This document shows positions 60,339-64,000 of a stretch of 64,000 nucleotides of DNA, piece by piece. Origin of the DNA: an uncultured Veillonellaceae bacterium (GTDB lineage: Bacteria > Bacillota > Negativicutes > Selenomonadales > Selenomonadaceae); assembly GCA_902801565.1 (NCBI GenBank), contig CADCIX010000007.1, positions 62,001 to 126,000 of the forward strand, written 5' to 3'. Under the pieces are notes generated by a model. The model was not told the origin of the DNA and searched no databases. It saw only the letters and a list, made by a program, of their open reading frames with translations. How positions within the stretch are numbered: the first letter of the stretch is position 1; each line of letters starts with the position of its first letter. The position numbers were made by a program, and so were the translations under genes.

Positions 60339-60836
60339 ATGGAGTACAGGAAACCCATCTTTGACGATATTGAGGATATCTACAAGCTCGTCATGGAATA
60401 TGCCAAGGAAGGCGTTATGCTCGCCCGTTCCCGTAATACCCTCTACGAGACCATCCGTGACATGATTGTGGCGGTGGATGAAAACAACAGGGTTGTTGGA
60501 GTAGGGGCGCTCCACATCATCTGGGCGGAACTGGCAGAAGTTCGGACGATGGCGGTTTCTCCTTCGGCGATCCGGCAGGGCATTGGTGCGGAAATCGTCC
60601 GCCGTTTGCTGGAGGAGGGAAGGAGCCTGGGGGTGAAGAAGTTCTTCACCCTGACCTACAAGCCGGGCTTTTTCCAGACCCTGGGATTCAGGACAATCAC
60701 CAAGAATGACCTGCCTCACAAGGTATGGAAGGATTGCATCGAATGCCCCAAATTTCCCAATTGCGACGAGATTGCCATGGAACTGGATGAGTCGGGGGAG
60801 ATTGGAAGCATAGCAGAGGTACAATGGGAGATTTGA
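60339..60836 (+). CDS. GNAT-family N-acetyltransferase (ArgA-like)
   Basis: This 165-residue acetyltransferase has the GNAT core with acetyl-CoA loop SPSAIRQGIGAEIVRRL near residue 70 and the C-terminal block FFQTLGFRTITKNDLPHKVW. The following DCIECPKFPNCDEIAM is the signature of the stand-alone ArgA-type N-acetylglutamate synthases found in some Firmicutes and Proteobacteria. N-acetylglutamate synthesis for arginine is the likely role, but no arg gene lies nearby. ATG 60339 lies just after AGGTGTG. Confidence 0.8.
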   Translation: MEYRKPIFDDIEDIYKLVMEYAKEGVMLARSRNTLYETIRDMIVAVDENNRVVGVGALHIIWAELAEVRTMAVSPSAIRQGIGAEIVRRLLEEGRSLGVKKFFTLTYKPGFFQTLGFRTITKNDLPHKVWKDCIECPKFPNCDEIAMELDESGEIGSIAEVQWEI

Positions 60837-60837
60837 G

Positions 60838-60877
60838 GATGCCATCGTTCGAGGGTTTCAGCGATGGCATCGTTTTT
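60838..60877 (+). terminator. Rho-independent terminator before priA
   Basis: A perfect 10-bp stem (GATGCCATCG / CGATGGCATC) with a 14-base loop is followed by GTTTTT. It starts at the acetyltransferase stop, so priA probably has its own promoter or relies on read-through. Confidence 0.82.
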
Positions 60878-60897
60878 CGCAGGGGGCAGGGAAAAGA

Positions 60898-63348
60898 GTG
60901 CTGACAGCAGATGTGTTTGTGAATATACCTGTGAAAAGCATTGCAAAGGCATATACCTACCGCGTGCCAGACGCGCTTTCCCATGTGGGAGCCGGATGGC
61001 GCGTTTTTGTGCCCTTTGGCGGCCGGAAAGTGGAAGGATTTGTCCTGTCCGTGGCGGAGACGGATGGGGGGGATATCGCACTCAAGGATATACTTGCAGC
61101 TGTGGATGATGAGGCATGGTTCACGGAGGAGATGATCGCTGCCGCAAGGTGGCTGTCGGAGTTCTATCTCTGTTCCCTTGCGGAGATGATGCGGCTTTTC
61201 ATGCCCGGAAAAAGCGGATTGAAGATATCCGTAAGCTATGCGCCGAGGGAAGAGGCACGGGAGCATGTGCTGCTGGGGATGGAACTTTGCCGCAAGGTCT
61301 ATGAGCTGCTTCTTGAAAAAGGAGCCATGACGAGGCAGGCCATCAGGAAAGCCCTGCCGGAATCCGGGGATCTGCTGGATGGAATACTGGACAAGCTCCT
61401 GCATCACAGGGTGATAGAAAAGAGGTACGATGCAGAGAAGCGTGCATCGGCGCAATATGAGAAGTATGTCATTCTTACGGGGAAGGTGACGGAGGAACTT
61501 CTGGAATCCTTCCATCGCTGCAAGGCACAGCGGCGCCTTTTGGAACTTTTGCGGGAAAAGCCGGAGCAATCCATGGCGGAGCTGAAGACACAGAAGGTTT
61601 CTCCGGCAGTGGTGAAAGCGCTTTGCGAAACAGGCCTGGCAGAGATCTGTCAGAGGCGCGTCCTGCGGGACAGTTACCGGGATCTTGGGACAAAGCATTC
61701 TGCAGTCGTGCTTACAAGGGAGCAGGAGAAGGCACTGGAGAATATCTTTCCTTATATGGAACACCGGGAATATCATGGATTCCTGCTCCATGGGGTCACG
61801 GGGAGCGGGAAAACGCAGGTTTATATCGAGGCGGCCTCCAGGGCACGGGATATGGGACGGACGGTCATTGTTCTCGTGCCGGAGATTGCCCTGACCGGGC
61901 AGCTTGTCATGGCATTCAAGGCGTATTTTCGGCAGGACATCATTGTCATGCACAGCCGTCTGTCCCTTGCCGAGCGCAACGATGCCATCCTGCGGGTGCG
62001 GCGGGGAGAGGCGGGAATCATCATCGGTGCCCGTTCGGCCTTGTTTACCCCGGCGGAAAACATCGGCCTCATCATTCTCGATGAGGAACAGGACATGTCC
62101 TATAAGCAGGACGAGTCTCCGCGATACCATGCACGGGTTGTGGCGGAGAAACTGGCGCAGCTTCATCATGGGATATTGATTCTCGGAAGCGCCACGCCGT
62201 CCCTGGAAACCTTTCATCGGGCGAAAACAGGGAAACTGTCCCTGCTTTCCATGCCGGAGCGCATCGGAGGCTTGTCTCTTCCGGAAGTGAAGTGCGTTGA
62301 TATGCGGCAGGAGATGAAACAGGGCAACCGCCATATTGTTTCCCGTGCGCTGGAGCGGTTGATCGGGCAGACACTGGCGGAGCATCAGCAGCTCATCATC
62401 ATGCTGAACCGGCGGGGATTTTCCACGTTTGTCATGTGCCGCTCCTGCGGTACGGTCCTCAAGTGCCGGTTCTGCGGGCTGCCTCTGGTCTATCATAAAA
62501 ACGGAAGGCTTTGCTGCCATCACTGCGATGTCCAGGAGGAAGTCCCTTCTACCTGTCCTAAATGCGGCAGCCGTTACATCAAGTACTTTGGCTCCGGCAC
62601 GGAGAAACTGGAACAGGAGCTTCACATGCTTGCACCGGAAGCGAGAGTTGTCCGCATGGACAGGGACACGACGGGGAAAAAGTTCGCCCATCAGGAGATC
62701 TTGGGAAAGTTCCGGCGAGGGGAGTACGATATCCTTCTCGGGACACAGATGGTGGCGAAAGGGCATGACATTCCCAATGTCACTGCCGTTGGGATCATAA
62801 GTGCGGATTCCAGTCTTCACATGCCGGATTTTCGGGCGGCAGAGCGATGTTTCATGCTCATCACCCAGACAGCAGGCCGTGCAGGACGGCATTCCGTCAA
62901 GGAGCCACACGATATGGAGGGCGGTGGAACAGAGTCTTGCGGCCATGTGGTTGTCCAGAGCTACAATCCGGAACATTATGCCGTGACCTGTGGCATCGCA
63001 CAGGATTATGAGGGGTTCTATGCACAGGAGATTGCCATGCGGAAGAAACTCTTCTATCCCCCGTTCAGCCGTCTGGTAAAACTCCTTTTCCAGCATGGGG
63101 AGGAGGAGACGGCAAGGGAACATGCTGCGGGATTCGTCGAACGCTTTCGCAAGCACTTTGCCGGGGAGGAAAAACAGCAAGTCATAGGGCCATCCCCTGC
63201 CATGATTTCCAACTTTCGCGGAATCTTTCGATTCGTTGTCCTCATCAAGACTGCGGTCCTTGGGGATGTGCAGTCCTTTCTTCGACAGGAAGGGCTGCAG
63301 ACGAGAACAGATGTGGCAATTGATATCGATCCGATAACGATGATGTAA
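60898..63348 (+). CDS. priA: Primosomal replication restart helicase PriA
   Basis: This 816-residue helicase reloads the replisome at stalled forks. It has the N-terminal DNA-binding domain (ADVFVNIPVKSIAKAYTY), Walker A HGVTGSGKTQV near residue 302, DEEQDMSYKQ, and the zinc-binding cysteines in CRSCGTVLKCRFCG and CCHHCD...CPKCGS. Helicase motifs V-VI follow (LGTQMVAKGHD, QTAGRAGR). Length is slightly above E. coli PriA. The start is GTG 60898 after a GGGGGCAGGGA tract. Confidence 0.96.
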   Translation: MLTADVFVNIPVKSIAKAYTYRVPDALSHVGAGWRVFVPFGGRKVEGFVLSVAETDGGDIALKDILAAVDDEAWFTEEMIAAARWLSEFYLCSLAEMMRLFMPGKSGLKISVSYAPREEAREHVLLGMELCRKVYELLLEKGAMTRQAIRKALPESGDLLDGILDKLLHHRVIEKRYDAEKRASAQYEKYVILTGKVTEELLESFHRCKAQRRLLELLREKPEQSMAELKTQKVSPAVVKALCETGLAEICQRRVLRDSYRDLGTKHSAVVLTREQEKALENIFPYMEHREYHGFLLHGVTGSGKTQVYIEAASRARDMGRTVIVLVPEIALTGQLVMAFKAYFRQDIIVMHSRLSLAERNDAILRVRRGEAGIIIGARSALFTPAENIGLIILDEEQDMSYKQDESPRYHARVVAEKLAQLHHGILILGSATPSLETFHRAKTGKLSLLSMPERIGGLSLPEVKCVDMRQEMKQGNRHIVSRALERLIGQTLAEHQQLIIMLNRRGFSTFVMCRSCGTVLKCRFCGLPLVYHKNGRLCCHHCDVQEEVPSTCPKCGSRYIKYFGSGTEKLEQELHMLAPEARVVRMDRDTTGKKFAHQEILGKFRRGEYDILLGTQMVAKGHDIPNVTAVGIISADSSLHMPDFRAAERCFMLITQTAGRAGRHSVKEPHDMEGGGTESCGHVVVQSYNPEHYAVTCGIAQDYEGFYAQEIAMRKKLFYPPFSRLVKLLFQHGEEETAREHAAGFVERFRKHFAGEEKQQVIGPSPAMISNFRGIFRFVVLIKTAVLGDVQSFLRQEGLQTRTDVAIDIDPITMM

Positions 63349-63376
63349 GATGCTGTAAGCAAGGAGGAATTTTTTC

Positions 63377-64000
63377 GTGTCATATAAAGTAGACATTTTA
63401 GGTGTTCAGGTGGATTCCCTGACGATGGCGGAAGCAGTTGACAAGGCAGATCAGTTTATGGAGGAAAAGGCGTGCGTCCTGATTGCTACGGCGAATGCGG
63501 AAATGATCATGCGGGCAACCCATGACAAGGAACTCAGGGACATCCTGAATGCAGCCGCCCTGGTTGTGCCGGACGGGGCAGGCACGGTATGGGCGGCGCA
63601 TCATCTGGGATATCAGATGCCGGAACGGGTGGCAGGCTATGACCTTGCCCAGGAACTCATGCGGCTGGCACCGGCAAGGAAACGCCGCATATACTTTTTC
63701 GGGTCTGCGCCCGGAGTTGCTGACAAGGCGAAGAAAAAGGCGGAAGAACTCTATCCGGGCATTGAGATCGTTGGCACAAGAAACGGATATTTCAAGGAGG
63801 CGGACGAGCCTGCAATCATTGCGGACATCAAGGAAAAGAAGCCCGACCTCCTGCTGGCGGCCCTTGGCGTTCCCAAGCAGGAAAAGTGGCTGAATGCCCA
63901 CAAGGAAGAGCTGGGTGTCCCTCTCTCCATTGGCGTCGGCGGAACGCTGGATGTCATGGCAGGGGTCATGAAACGCGCTCCGCGATGGATGCAGAAGGCA
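63377..64000 (+). CDS. WecG/TagA/CpsF-family glycosyltransferase (3' end cut)
   Basis: The first 208 codons are present and the frame runs off the right edge. The protein starts SYKVDILGVQVDSLTMAEAV and has ATANAEMIMRA, VVPDGAGTVWAA, FFGSAPGVADKA and ALGVPKQEKWL, then GGTLDVMAGVMKRAPRWMQ. All are hallmarks of the GT26 WecG/TagA/CpsF family, which adds N-acetylmannosamine or a related sugar to a lipid carrier for cell-surface polymers. GTG 63377 has AAGGAGG about nine bases upstream. Confidence 0.94.
   Translation, partial: MSYKVDILGVQVDSLTMAEAVDKADQFMEEKACVLIATANAEMIMRATHDKELRDILNAAALVVPDGAGTVWAAHHLGYQMPERVAGYDLAQELMRLAPARKRRIYFFGSAPGVADKAKKKAEELYPGIEIVGTRNGYFKEADEPAIIADIKEKKPDLLLAALGVPKQEKWLNAHKEELGVPLSIGVGGTLDVMAGVMKRAPRWMQKA

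Noticed and set aside
1-64000. CRISPR arrays, rRNA and tRNA genes.
   Set aside because: No regularly spaced direct repeats and no tRNA cloverleaf or rRNA-like sequence were noticed on reading; tRNAs in short gaps cannot be fully excluded by eye.

Overview
The window looks like a chromosomal segment of a diderm Firmicute of the Negativicutes type (Selenomonas or a close relative). It encodes an RND efflux pump, which implies an outer membrane. It also has Gram-positive hallmarks: a pyrBC-carAB-pyrKDFE operon behind a PyrR-type attenuator, LexA, SigA-like promoters with 17-bp spacers, and many TTG/GTG starts. Most genes have a similar fairly GC-rich composition. The exception is one AT-rich diguanylate cyclase gene lying between short repeats.

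Layout: 1-3200 end of an efflux adaptor gene and a complete RND pump. 3272-6866 NifS/IscU pair, a Cys/Met-metabolism PLP enzyme and a C39-like protein. 6888-13137 the most striking locus: cysteine synthase, a fused CysO-like carrier/E1/rhodanese, a Family 2A encapsulin, a cysteine desulfurase with a cargo-type N-terminal extension, and serine acetyltransferase. 13151-18831 orphan MetQ, aminotransferase, cystine-type symporter, LarE and O-acetylhomoserine sulfhydrylase. 18907-19631 a deletion-fused pseudogene. 19722-28798 sulfate ABC importer, AprAB, CysDN and siroheme sulfite reductase. 28840-33096 a second sulfur-carrier system (ThiS-like protein, E1, JAMM protease, TusA), an M20 deacylase and a PatB/MalY lyase. 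33206-38754 zinc-ribbon protein, diguanylate cyclase, AGCS symporter and homocysteine methyltransferase. 38789-50084 the pyrimidine operon, with an IS110-family insertion between its attenuator and pyrB. 50090-64000 GlcDF-type oxidase, HU, NdpA-like protein, HflX, a methionine-gamma-lyase-family protein, LexA, endonuclease III, an N-acetyltransferase, PriA and the start of a WecG/TagA/CpsF glycosyltransferase.

How it fits together: about 30 kb is a near-continuous sulfur island. Sulfate enters through Sbp-CysTWA, CysDN activates it, AprAB reduces APS to sulfite, and a siroheme enzyme makes sulfide. Two ubiquitin-like carrier/E1 systems could hold the sulfide as a protein thiocarboxylate for cysteine (CysK/M-like) and homocysteine (MetY-like) synthesis. 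A JAMM protease could trim the carriers and free the products. The encapsulin with its desulfurase cargo points to a sulfur-handling or sulfur-storing compartment within the same regulon.

Six promoters in this island (upstream of nifS, cysK, metQ, the symporter, sbp and the ThiS-like gene) share a strong -35/-10 pair with a 17-bp spacer. Each also carries a similar AT-rich dyad (ACATA-N5-TATGT-like), which suggests one common sulfur regulator. A 167-bp palindromic MITE-like element lies in the 5' leader of the encapsulin operon, and a short derivative lies before the diguanylate cyclase.
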